From assembly GCA_016932835.1 (NCBI GenBank), contig JAFGCD010000138.1, positions 19,587-83,586 on the forward strand: 64,000 nucleotides of DNA. The letters are read 5' to 3'. Every line of letters begins with the position of its first letter. The stretch's first letter is position 1. Under the pieces are notes generated by a model. It did not search any database and had not been told where the DNA came from. It saw only the letters and a list, made by a program, of their open reading frames with translations. The translations under genes were made by a program, and so were the position numbers. This DNA is from Sedimentisphaerales bacterium (GTDB lineage: Bacteria; Planctomycetota; Phycisphaerae; Sedimentisphaerales; Anaerobacaceae). This document shows, piece after piece, positions 20,518-29,900 of this stretch.

Positions 20518-21231
20518 TCACCTGGGCCACATATTTCGCAGCAATGTGGCGGTCATTACCCTAATTGCCTCGCTGTCTTCCGGGTCTGTCAGCACCACAT
20601 TGATCCTTACAGCGCCCTGCCCGACGCCGTTGAGCATGGTATGGCTGAAGGCCCCGTATTCGCCGTCCACCGAGACATTCTCGGCAAGGACCTGCGTTCG
20701 AACCCCGGAGGTATTCCTCGGGCCTCCGTCCTTCGGCGCCGCTCCGGGCGGATACGGCCCGTAGTCCACCTTGAGCTTATCGTCGTCCAAATAGAAAAGG
20801 GCATAGGCGGTCGCAATCTTGGTAGTGTCCATCACCTCGTGGCTGTCGTCGGAATCCAGCGGGACGTCCCAGTATCGAAATTCGACCGCGTCACCCCAGA
20901 CGACCTCCTCCGGGTGGGTGGTTTTCGGTTTGGCGGGCTTGAGTTTCTCGCCGTCGTATTCGTAAACCACATAACCGAGACGATTTGCCCTCCTGCCCAT
21001 ACTCCCGAATGCTATCGAAGCGGCCAGTGAATCGGACTTGATCTGCTTTGTAGCCGAGTCGTAACTCTTCTGCCATGCCCGGTTGCCGCTCATGACCACG
21101 GTGCCTGCGGTCAGCATTACTATCAGGCTGATAACGACAGAAAAGATCAACTCGATTAATGTCGCACCGGCGTTAGATCTGCATTTAGTCCTTTTCATTC
21201 CCATCAAGCTCCGTATTCGGACACCGGACAT
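20518..21231 (-). CDS. Prepilin-like minor pilin (PilW-type, copy 2)
   Basis: Type III signal G|ATLIELIFSVVISLIVMLTAGTVVMSGNRAW with E5. Confidence 0.72.
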   Translation of the reverse strand: MSGVRIRSLMGMKRTKCRSNAGATLIELIFSVVISLIVMLTAGTVVMSGNRAWQKSYDSATKQIKSDSLAASIAFGSMGRRANRLGYVVYEYDGEKLKPAKPKTTHPEEVVWGDAVEFRYWDVPLDSDDSHEVMDTTKIATAYALFYLDDDKLKVDYGPYPPGAAPKDGGPRNTSGVRTQVLAENVSVDGEYGAFSHTMLNGVGQGAVRINVVLTDPEDSEAIRVMTATLLRNMWPR

Positions 21232-21274
21232 TTCGGGACATCGCCCGGCTGATTTATTTCAACACCGCACCCGC

Positions 21275-21904
21275 CTAACCTCCCGAACCGTCGGCCCTGA
21301 CGTAGGTCGTTAAGACCACAGGCCGAATGCCGCCCAGCCAGGTAGTCGCTCGCATCGTTGCATCCTTCACTTTCCCGAAAGTAACGACGACTACAAGCTG
21401 CCTTAAACGCACAACGTCATCCGGATCGGAAGTGGGGATATCATTGTATTTGAGCGCCATTATCATAGGTGTATTGTCAACCTCTATGGCGTACGCTGTA
21501 CTATTGAGCGTTGTCCCGGCTTCGGCCGATGCCGCGGCATCGCTCGGCAGGGTGACCGGCGTGAACCCCAATCCCAGAGTCGAGGGGTCGTACTCGGTCG
21601 AGCCCCCCGTACTCTTCCAGTCTTCCAGCAGCAATTGCACAGTTCGAGTGGCGGTCGTTTGGGCGCGGGCTATCGCGGAATGTTTGGCGGCGTGGTATTC
21701 GTAACTCAATCCCCCCAGCGCCACGACGGCAACAGCAACGACACTGATCATCGCCTCTGCCAGCGTAACCCCCGCAGCAGACCTGAATCGATTTTTATGC
21801 ATGTTTTCTCTCCCCTCAGTCTTGCTTGGCCTTGTCAAGACAACCGCCAATTCCTCCCATCCTGCAACAAGCAGGAATCCACATTTTCTCGATACTTTAC
21901 GCAT
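21275..21904 (-). CDS. Prepilin-like minor pilin (PilV-type, copy 2)
   Basis: G|VTLAEAMISVVAVAVVALGGLSYEYHAAKHSA with E5; LLLEDWKSTGGSTEYDPSTLG parallels copy 1. Confidence 0.72.
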   Translation of the reverse strand: MRKVSRKCGFLLVAGWEELAVVLTRPSKTEGRENMHKNRFRSAAGVTLAEAMISVVAVAVVALGGLSYEYHAAKHSAIARAQTTATRTVQLLLEDWKSTGGSTEYDPSTLGLGFTPVTLPSDAAASAEAGTTLNSTAYAIEVDNTPMIMALKYNDIPTSDPDDVVRLRQLVVVVTFGKVKDATMRATTWLGGIRPVVLTTYVRADGSGG

Positions 21905-21969
21905 CCCTGTTCACCATCCTTTGGATTACGACAATCTCCGATAGTCTCCATCGAAAAACAATCTATCAA

Positions 21970-23274
21970 TTACTGTTCATACCACCTCTTCAGAACAAAC
22001 CTGACGGCCTGGTCATCCGGCTCGACTTCTTGCAGGGCGCCGTCATAGTAGAGGTTCCCGCCGCTCTTCATCTCGAAGCTCTCTGCGGTGAACGCGCCGT
22101 AGAGATGGCCGTCGGCCTTGACAATGACGTCTGCATTGGGTGCATAGAGCTGGCCGAAGTATTCGCTCTTGGCCTTGAGCTCCCAATCCTGCTTGACGTC
22201 TTTGCCTCGCCAGTTGCCCCAAAGCTTCAGGTCCGGCGGCGTGCCGAGATTATTGAATCCCATCGAGTTGCCCGCCTTGATATCGCCGTCAACGTATATC
22301 TCAAGCGAAGAGCCTTTCGCTATTCTGATTTCGCAGCCCTCGCCCATATCGATATCCCCGGTGATATGCATGACGACATCTCCGCCCTCTATTATGAGTA
22401 CGGTTGGTTCCGAGCTGTTTTTCAGTCGAATCGAGTCGTACCTGCCGCTCTGGGCCGGTCCTATAGTTATCGTCTCGCCCTTGGCGCTGATCGCACCCCT
22501 GTCGAACAAGGCAGGCGGATAAACCAGCGGAAATTCCGGTTCCTCGATCATCGGATAGCGAAGGCCGGTATCGGCGCCGAGGTCCTTTATTACGGTATCG
22601 ACGACTCCACCTACGCCGACAACGACGTTGCCGTCAATTGTAACGCCGTTATTGAGAACAATGGCATCGACATCGGTGCTTATGGTTCCTATCTCGAGGA
22701 AAATATCCGGGTCCAGATTCGTGGGGTCACGGCTGTCCCGGGCATCGACGAGTGTGTCGTTCTTCAATATTATGGCGTCCCGCACTAAAACGCCTGTATC
22801 TCCCCTGCCCTGCAGTCTTACCGTTCCATAGATGACTTGCCTGGCGGTTCCGCATCTTCCGATTGACATTATCACATAATCGGAATATTCCGGCGTAGCC
22901 GATTTGACATAATCTATCAGACCGGGTTCTTCGTATGACATAATATCACTGTAGATATGGCTGGCCTTGAAGGTGAAAACGGTGAAATTCGTATCGGAGC
23001 CCGGCAGTTCCATGCGGTAGTCCCACGGGAGATGGCCGTCCCACCCGTCCTCGAGCTTGTTGTTCATCCTCAATAAGGTTCTTGTCAGTCCGGCATCGGC
23101 GGCAGTGCGAGCAGCAATCTCATTAGCGGTGCGTATGGAAAAAATCCGGCTGGTCTGCCCGAGGCTCAAAACGCCGACACCCGAAAACAGCAGCAGCACG
23201 ACGGCAAAGAGCACCAGCGCCATCACTGAGCCGCGCTTCAGCCATTTCGAAGATTTCTTTTTCACCATATTCAT
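21970..23274 (-). CDS. PilX-like protein (X3), beta-helical C-terminal domain resembling DUF7305
   Basis: KRGSVMALVLFAVVLLLFSGVGVLSLGQTSRIFSIRTANEIAARTAADAGLT; LEIYVDGDIKAGNSMGFNNLGTPPDLKLWG ... GQLYAPNADVIVKADGHLYGAFTAESFEMKSGGNLYYDGAL. Confidence 0.65.
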   Translation of the reverse strand: MNMVKKKSSKWLKRGSVMALVLFAVVLLLFSGVGVLSLGQTSRIFSIRTANEIAARTAADAGLTRTLLRMNNKLEDGWDGHLPWDYRMELPGSDTNFTVFTFKASHIYSDIMSYEEPGLIDYVKSATPEYSDYVIMSIGRCGTARQVIYGTVRLQGRGDTGVLVRDAIILKNDTLVDARDSRDPTNLDPDIFLEIGTISTDVDAIVLNNGVTIDGNVVVGVGGVVDTVIKDLGADTGLRYPMIEEPEFPLVYPPALFDRGAISAKGETITIGPAQSGRYDSIRLKNSSEPTVLIIEGGDVVMHITGDIDMGEGCEIRIAKGSSLEIYVDGDIKAGNSMGFNNLGTPPDLKLWGNWRGKDVKQDWELKAKSEYFGQLYAPNADVIVKADGHLYGAFTAESFEMKSGGNLYYDGALQEVEPDDQAVRFVLKRWYEQ

Positions 23275-23742
23275 GTCCCCTGAGGTGTATTGCCATCAAT
23301 GAATAACTTGTCTTTTCCAAACCGTACCGCCAACGGCGGCACATTCTCCAAATACAAACCAAGCCCTCGCAGAGCTATTGCCTGCGTGACAGTTAGTCAA
23401 ACGCTGTTTGCCGGTGAGCATCCGAGCTTGAACAGACCGGCTGTTAAGGTGAGAATTCAATAGAATGGCTGCTTGCAAAGGTGTCTTCTCACCACCATCC
23501 TTCAAACAGTTATGATACCAGAATCAGGCGAGAATGTCAAGGGAATTGCGGGCGCAGGCGGGCTTATTGAGGAAATAAAGCGGAACCGAACGCCGATAAC
23601 AGGCAGGAAATGGGCCTTCGCCCCAGATTCGAACAATCCGCCGGGAAGGGAAGGTTTGGAAAACGTGCGGATTACCCCCGCTGCGCAGGCCCGGCAGGCA
23701 TTAGCAGCAGGCTTGAAAACCGGATTGACGCTGCAAGCCGGC

Positions 23743-25170
23743 TCAGCGCGCCTGAGGGGGCAATGAGACGGGCAGGGTCTTAGTAGCAGCCTCCGCGGCT
23801 GTATCCGGCAGGGACTGTGCCGCATCGGGAAGAGATTGAGCCGCATCCGGAAGCGATACCGCCACGGCGTCGCCCTCCCACCAGCGGGTAATCTCAAAAC
23901 CGGATGACCAGAAGTCCGGGGCCTGGTCTTCCAGCAATGAGACGTCATAGTGAAAATTGCTGGTTGCCCCCTGGGTGAAGCTGTCGCCAACGATCGCCCC
24001 ATATATCTCCAGCGCGCTCTTGACTACAATCGAAGCATTCGGCGCATATACCGCGCCGTAGAAGACGCCGCCGGTGGCAAAAGCGACGAGCGAGCAGGTG
24101 TCCAGGCCGTATATCTGGAGCCTCTTTGGGTCTTCGGTGAAATTGTTTATCATTGCGCCGTTTTTTGTGGTGAAGTTCCCGCCCAGATACAGAGTCAGCG
24201 AGGCATTAGGATTCTTCTCGTTAATCTGAATCGTCGCTGATTTGCCGAGGTTTATCGCACCGACGACATACATCGTAACAGGGCCGTCAATCGTTAACTC
24301 GCCTTTGCTCAGGGTCACCGCCTCGTACTTGCCGGATTTGGTAATAACCGTCGGCGCTGTTATCGTCGGCTGGGTCGGCAGCAGCCTTATCGACGCCGGA
24401 ACTTCTACCGACGGTACCTCTCGCTCCTCGGACATGGCGAAGGTATCGCCGGTAATCGTTGCCAGACTTGCACTGATGACCGAATCCGGGTCCCCGCTGT
24501 AGCCGACGACGACATCGCCATTAACGACGGCGCCCGGGCCTATCGTTATTGCCGCGGTCTCGGTGCTGTTGGTCCCGAGCTGCAGCGGGATGCCCGCCGT
24601 ATCCCCGTCTGTGTCGGAATTGAAGCTGTCAACCACGGTACCCGGCTTGAGATTGAGGCCGCTCTGTGTCGTGAATACTGCATACTCGAAGGGGCCGCCT
24701 GTTATTTCGACGTTGGCATTGACGGTCTTCTCGAACTGTCCGCAGCGACCGACGGAGACTATTGTCGTGCCGGTTCTGATTGCAGCCTCGAGACTGTTCG
24801 CCGTAATCTTATAGCTGTAAGTTGCATCAGAATTGGGTAGGAGCACATCTTCAGACCAGTCAAACGCCACAGCAGTTTCCGTGTCCCTGTTGGCGAGTCT
24901 ATGGTTCATTTCGGCGATAGCGATCTGCAGGCCTGCGTCTGCGGCGACCTGGGCGGAGATCTCGCTTGCAGTCCTGGCGGCATAGACCCTGGCCTGGAGG
25001 CCGCAACGAAGCATTCCCATGCCGAACACCATCAGCAATACTGTTACGATCAACACCAGGGCGAGAGCCGACCCCGATTGCCTGCTTCTGCGCTTCGTGT
25101 TCCTGTTCATTTTACACCTCCTGCCGGGCCCTGCGGCGAGCCCCCACACCGCCGGATAAGTAAACCACAT
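23743..25170 (-). CDS. PilX-like protein (X2), DUF7305-like C-terminal domain
   Basis: GSALALVLIVTVLLMVFGMGMLRCGLQARVYAARTASEISAQVAADAGLQ; LTLYLGGNFTTKNGAMINNFTEDPKRLQIYGLD...GAVYAPNASIVVKSALEIYGAIVGDSFTQGATSNFHYD. True start probably MNRNTKRRSRQSG. Confidence 0.65.
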   Translation of the reverse strand: MWFTYPAVWGLAAGPGRRCKMNRNTKRRSRQSGSALALVLIVTVLLMVFGMGMLRCGLQARVYAARTASEISAQVAADAGLQIAIAEMNHRLANRDTETAVAFDWSEDVLLPNSDATYSYKITANSLEAAIRTGTTIVSVGRCGQFEKTVNANVEITGGPFEYAVFTTQSGLNLKPGTVVDSFNSDTDGDTAGIPLQLGTNSTETAAITIGPGAVVNGDVVVGYSGDPDSVISASLATITGDTFAMSEEREVPSVEVPASIRLLPTQPTITAPTVITKSGKYEAVTLSKGELTIDGPVTMYVVGAINLGKSATIQINEKNPNASLTLYLGGNFTTKNGAMINNFTEDPKRLQIYGLDTCSLVAFATGGVFYGAVYAPNASIVVKSALEIYGAIVGDSFTQGATSNFHYDVSLLEDQAPDFWSSGFEITRWWEGDAVAVSLPDAAQSLPDAAQSLPDTAAEAATKTLPVSLPPQAR

Positions 25171-25344
25171 AACCGGCTTATCGGCTTATTCGCCCGCCTA
25201 CTTTGCCTCTTACTAACGGAACAAAACGTCTGCTGCGACGGCAACTCGCTTTATAGGACGCACCGTTCGTTTGTCTCTGCAACAACCTCGGATGTTTGTT
25301 TGCAGCATAGATAAAGTATCGAGATGCCGCATAGAATTCGCCCG

Positions 25345-26619
25345 TTACAGTTCCCACCAACGTTCGATTTCGAATTTTCGAGGCCAGAAGTGGGCCTGTT
25401 CGGCGCCGAGGGCCGCGTCATAGTGGAAATTGCTCGTCGAGCCCTGGGCAAAGACATCAGCCACAATCGAGCCGTAAATCTCAAGGGCGCTCTTGAGGTA
25501 GATGGCTGTTTCGGGGGCGTAGATTGCACCATAAAACACCCCCGCAGTGGCGAAGCTCATCGTATCGCACGAATCGAGGGCGTATATCCTGAGTCTGGTG
25601 GGGTCTTTGGAAAGGTTGTTTATCATGCCACCGTTTTTGCTGTAGAGATTGCCGGCAAGGTACAGCGTAAGCGATGCGTCGGGGTTCTTGTCGTTGATCT
25701 CTATGGCGGCGGAGTTGCCCAGGCCGATGTCGCCGGTGATATACAGAGTGACAGAGGCGTCGATAGTGACGATCCCGCCCTTGTCCAGGCTGATGGCGGA
25801 ATACGCTCCGGAATCCTTGACGACTATCGACTCCCGTATGGTAGGCTCCGGCCGCAGCGTCCTGAGCCATACGGGAACGGAGACCGGGTAAAGCTCGCGC
25901 TGCTCGGACATTGCCGTGGTCGTGCCGGTTATCTTCGCCTTGTCGGCGCTGATGACGGCATCGGGGTCCGCTCCGAAGCCTACTACTACATCCCCGTTTA
26001 TAACCGCCCCTTTTCCGACAGTTACCGAGGCATTCTTGGTGCTGTTGGTGGCAATCTTAAGGGATGCCGGCGCGCCGGGGCTGCGGGAATCGTACGCATC
26101 GACGATAGTATTGGGCTTCAGTACCATTGCGCTTTGTGCGAATACCGCATATTCAAAGGGCCCGCCGTTCAACTCCATAAGTGCATAGACCTGCTTCTCG
26201 GCGAAACCCGCCCGGCCGATTGACGTGATCTTCGTCCGGCTGTCCATGGCCGCGGCAAGGCCGTTAGCATCGATGTAATAACTGTAAGTGGCCTCTGAAT
26301 TCGGCAGCAATACCTCGACGGGTTCCGAGAACGAGGCGCGGGGGTCCTGCTGGATATCCGCAAGCCTGGTGTTCATTTCATGAACGGCTAATTGCAGGCC
26401 TGCATCGGCGGCGACCTGGGCGGCTATCTCATTCGCCGTCCTGGCCGCGTACGTGCGGGCCTGCAGGCCAAGCCTGAGCATACCGACCCCGATAACGGAA
26501 AGAAGCACGATAGCAATAATCAGCAAAGGCAACACGGAGCCGTGCCTCAGCAAGCGCAGCTTTTTCATTGCGCGGACCTTTCGCAATATCCGGATCATCA
26601 TCGGTTCTATAATCAGCAT
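25345..26619 (-). CDS. PilX-like protein (X1), DUF7305-like C-terminal domain
   Basis: GSVLPLLIIAIVLLSVIGVGMLRLGLQARTYAARTANEIAAQVAADAGLQ; clear paralogue of X2 over its whole length. Confidence 0.65.
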   Translation of the reverse strand: MLIIEPMMIRILRKVRAMKKLRLLRHGSVLPLLIIAIVLLSVIGVGMLRLGLQARTYAARTANEIAAQVAADAGLQLAVHEMNTRLADIQQDPRASFSEPVEVLLPNSEATYSYYIDANGLAAAMDSRTKITSIGRAGFAEKQVYALMELNGGPFEYAVFAQSAMVLKPNTIVDAYDSRSPGAPASLKIATNSTKNASVTVGKGAVINGDVVVGFGADPDAVISADKAKITGTTTAMSEQRELYPVSVPVWLRTLRPEPTIRESIVVKDSGAYSAISLDKGGIVTIDASVTLYITGDIGLGNSAAIEINDKNPDASLTLYLAGNLYSKNGGMINNLSKDPTRLRIYALDSCDTMSFATAGVFYGAIYAPETAIYLKSALEIYGSIVADVFAQGSTSNFHYDAALGAEQAHFWPRKFEIERWWEL

Positions 26620-26685
26620 GTTCCCACCCCGGTATCTTCGGCTGATCGGGCGAACAGTCTATCACCCGGCCGGCCCCCATGAAAA

Positions 26686-27267
26686 TCACGAGCCGTTATG
26701 CATAACGGCTGATGTGACAACGACTATATCCTGAGAGCCGTCGTCGAGTGTAAGCACCATCTGGGCCGAGTGCCCCTGTGACTTGAATACGCATGAAGAG
26801 ACATTCATGCAGACAATCTCAGTTCGCAGACGCGTCTTCGGATTCGTACTCCCGGGCACCCAACTGCCGTGCTCAATCAGAAATATCCCGTTTGTCGAAT
26901 AAAGGCGAGCATAACGATCAACAATCGGCGCGGTGCTTGTCGAGTAATAGTAAACCTCGAGCCAGTTGCCCTCAGGATCGATCTGGTACAGGTGCCTGGT
27001 GGCATTGCGAACTACCCGGTCGAAGGCCTTGCGGGCGGCATAACTGTCGGTTACGACGTCGGCATAAACCTTTTCGTAAGCCCTATGCCAGCCTCGCACG
27101 CCGTCCGCAATGGCAGTGCCAAGCGCCAGTATGACGATAAGAACGATTACCATCGCCACCATCAGCTCGGCAATGGTCAATCCGGGCCTGGCGGAAGTCG
27201 ATCGGGTTTTGTGATTCTGTAATTTCATCCTGCAGCCTCGTTTGGCAGGCTCTTTATTGGGCGACAT
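26686..27267 (-). CDS. Prepilin-like minor pilin (PilW-type, copy 1)
   Basis: G|LTIAELMVAMVIVLIVILALGTAIADGVRGW with E5; likely start MKLQNHKTRS. Confidence 0.72.
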   Translation of the reverse strand: MSPNKEPAKRGCRMKLQNHKTRSTSARPGLTIAELMVAMVIVLIVILALGTAIADGVRGWHRAYEKVYADVVTDSYAARKAFDRVVRNATRHLYQIDPEGNWLEVYYYSTSTAPIVDRYARLYSTNGIFLIEHGSWVPGSTNPKTRLRTEIVCMNVSSCVFKSQGHSAQMVLTLDDGSQDIVVVTSAVMHNGS

Positions 27268-27748
27268 ATGTCGTGAGTCTGAATGTCTTATCCATCACGA
27301 CAATACCGGCTGAATCCGTGCTGCTTCTGCCCTGGGCCCAGGCAACAACCGTATTCAGCGCCCTCAAGCCGGAAGTGGTCTCATCGTCTTTCCATGAAAG
27401 CGACACCCAGTAGTCGCCGTCGTTGGCGGTGATCTTATATCGGCCCAGCGGTGTAAAGCCGAATGGATACTCAGGCCCCGTGGTCGATGTATCGATCTCG
27501 ACATCCGAACCTAAATGGGCCGATGGATCATACGTCGTAACCAGATCATAACCACGACCTCGCCAGCTCTCGCAGAGCAGCAACGCGATTCTCGCGGCGC
27601 TGCTCTGGAGAGAGGCCTTCCGCGTGTCCATAGCGGAGTAGTACCTGTATCCCGAGGCGCCAAGCACCGCTATCGATACGATGACAATGGCTGCCATCAC
27701 CTCGATCAAGGTAATGCCAGCCAGGGACTTAGGTCGCTTAGAAGCCAT
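27254..27748 (-). CDS. Prepilin-like minor pilin (PilV-type, copy 1)
   Basis: G|ITLIEVMAAIVIVSIAVLGASGYRYYSAMDTRKA with E5. Confidence 0.75.
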   Translation of the reverse strand: MASKRPKSLAGITLIEVMAAIVIVSIAVLGASGYRYYSAMDTRKASLQSSAARIALLLCESWRGRGYDLVTTYDPSAHLGSDVEIDTSTTGPEYPFGFTPLGRYKITANDGDYWVSLSWKDDETTSGLRALNTVVAWAQGRSSTDSAGIVVMDKTFRLTTYVAQ

Positions 27749-27837
27749 ACCTAACCTCCCAAAGATTGTCTATAACGAATGTCTGTCAACGGAGACCTCG
27801 CTAATAAGGCCTCCGTCACACAGGCAATATATTACTT

Positions 27838-28260
27838 CTACGTTCCCGCAGCGAAAGTGCCGGCCTGATTCAGTGTGTAGCTCGGCGGATTCGAAGGAGC
27901 ATCGGTGCCGCCGCCGGCTGTGCAGGTAATGGTGAAGGTGATGGGCGTTGCGGTAATATCGACCGCTGTCAACGCGAAATCACCGTCGGCGAAATATGTG
28001 CCCGTCAGGTCGCCTGTGGCAAAACCCAACGCCGTCGCGCCGGTGCCGATTATCGCAGTGGGATTAGTCCCGCTTGCGCCCTTCTCGGCGGCATAGGCCC
28101 GGATCGCCGTGGCGATACTGCCCATCATAGCCTTGCCTTCCGACCACTTGGCAGCATCAATCCGTCCGCGGAGGATCGGAATTGCTACCGCAGCCAGAAT
28201 ACCGACAATCAGAACAACGACCATCAGTTCGATCAGTGTGAAACCCTTTTTGCTCTTCAT
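27838..28260 (-). CDS. Type IV pilin-like protein (candidate major pilin)
   Basis: MKSKKG|FTLIELMVVVLIVGILAAVAIPILRGRIDAAKWSEGKAMMGSIATAIRAYAAEKG; AGGAG Shine-Dalgarno upstream. Confidence 0.9.
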   Translation of the reverse strand: MKSKKGFTLIELMVVVLIVGILAAVAIPILRGRIDAAKWSEGKAMMGSIATAIRAYAAEKGASGTNPTAIIGTGATALGFATGDLTGTYFADGDFALTAVDITATPITFTITCTAGGGTDAPSNPPSYTLNQAGTFAAGT

Positions 28261-28334
28261 TGCAAGTTCTCCTAAAATACCAGTGTCCTCAATTGCCCCG
28301 TTTGTTCAATCTGCCATCCTTGCTGAGATTGCCT

Positions 28335-28363
28335 ATATTAACATCATCGACAAGATTTTTCAA
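28335..28363 (-). promoter_or_regulatory. Candidate sigma70-type promoter of the pilin gene
   Basis: Minus strand TTGAAA-N17-TAATAT, 75 nt upstream of the pilin ATG. Confidence 0.6.
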
Positions 28364-28423
28364 CTACTATAGCCGCATTTCCTGTTTTTTTTTTGCACTC
28401 ACCCTCGGTGCATAATAGTGAGC

Positions 28424-29635
28424 CTACTTGGTTACTTCCGACATGGTAAAGATAGGCAGATACAGCGCAAGCACTACAACCAATACAATCATCCCAACCG
28501 TTATAATCATAATAGGTTCGAGCAGGGCCATCATTGTAGCGATCATGGCTTCGACTTTACGCTCGTAGTGGTCGCTGGTTCGCTCAAGAACCGTAGGCAG
28601 CGAACCGCTTTCTTCGCCCACCTGTATCATTTTCGTAACCATGTTCGGGAAAAAACCGGCCGCAGCGACACTCAAAGAGATGTTTGAACCTTCGACTATC
28701 TGCTCTCTTGTGCGTTTCACCGCGTCCTTTATGATATCGTTGCCGCTCATCGTGGAAAGGATGTCCAGAACCTCAAGAACCGAGACGCCAGCAGCGAGCA
28801 AGGTGGCCATGGTCCTGCAGAACGTCACAAGAAAGACCTGCTGCAGCAGCTTGCCGAAAAGAGGCAGGCCAAGTACAAGTCTCGAGAAGATGTAGTGGCC
28901 GGTCCTGGTCTTATTGAAAAGGGTCGCTCCGATAATGACTAATAAAACGCCGCCAGCCATGTAATGTAGATTGAAGCGCATCATATCGTAGAAACCCATG
29001 AATCCCTTCGTAAATGCGGGTAACTCGCCGCCAATCTGGTCGAATATTACGCGAAAACGCGGGATGATAAACGCCATTATGAATATGACAATAAGGACAA
29101 TGAACCCGAATACGAAGATCGGATAGGCAATCGCCCCCTTGACTTTTTTGGCTAATTTGTCGCGCCCTTCGAAGTATTCGGCCAGCTTCCTAAGGGCCGA
29201 AGCGAGATTACCGCTGGTCTCGCCGGCCAGTATGATAGCACAACACATCTCATTGAAGACCTTCGGGAACTCCGCGGCACATTCCGAAAAGGGCTTGCCT
29301 TTCTTGATCTTCGTCGAAATTTCTTCCAAAACCCTGCGAAGGGTCAGCTGTTCGATATCCTCGGCAGTTGTATCCAGGGCCGTGGTAATCGGAATACCTC
29401 CCTCGAGCATGGTGGTTAACTGCCAGCAAAGAGCTGCAAGGTCCGCAGATTTGATCTTCCCGGTATGCGATCTCATCTGGGCCTGCTCGGTGCCGATGGT
29501 GATCTCATTGACACTGACGGGAGTGAAACCCTGCTCACGAAGCCAGCCGAGGACGTCATTTGAAGATAAGGCCTGTGTAAGCCCTTCTCTTCGACTCCCC
29601 CTTACATCTCGAGCTACATACCTGTAGTTTCTCAT
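28424..29635 (-). CDS. pilC: Type IV pilus / T2SS inner-membrane platform protein (PilC/GspF family)
   Basis: MRNYRYVARDVRGSRREG, LCWQLTTMLEGGIPITTALDTTAEDIE, FCRTMATLLAAGVSVLEVLDILS, VGEESGSLPTVLERTSDHYERKVEAMIATMMALLEPIMIITVG. Confidence 0.92.
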   Translation of the reverse strand: MRNYRYVARDVRGSRREGLTQALSSNDVLGWLREQGFTPVSVNEITIGTEQAQMRSHTGKIKSADLAALCWQLTTMLEGGIPITTALDTTAEDIEQLTLRRVLEEISTKIKKGKPFSECAAEFPKVFNEMCCAIILAGETSGNLASALRKLAEYFEGRDKLAKKVKGAIAYPIFVFGFIVLIVIFIMAFIIPRFRVIFDQIGGELPAFTKGFMGFYDMMRFNLHYMAGGVLLVIIGATLFNKTRTGHYIFSRLVLGLPLFGKLLQQVFLVTFCRTMATLLAAGVSVLEVLDILSTMSGNDIIKDAVKRTREQIVEGSNISLSVAAAGFFPNMVTKMIQVGEESGSLPTVLERTSDHYERKVEAMIATMMALLEPIMIITVGMIVLVVVLALYLPIFTMSEVTK

Positions 29636-29900
29636 CTGACGAATCCAAATCCTGTTCTTAGCATGTTCCGATAACTGTGGCTTTCTGCTAAATACGCACT
29701 TTGCCCGGCGTAACGCCAATCAACATCGACTTTGGAGAACATCAAGTTTAGCAAAATCCACCCCAGTTCAATCCACGCTCTCGTCAGAGCACACAGAAGG
29801 TCTTGTTATCTGAACTATACAGAAAGTCCCTTGCGTTCTCTGAGCAAAAACGGACGTTTCATATATCACATCGCGCAGCTTCCGGCGGCCCCGGAAACGG

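Noticed and set aside
23296-23742. ~450-bp gap between X3 and X2 with small ORFs
   Set aside because: Examined for a missing gene; no ORF shows recognisable motifs.
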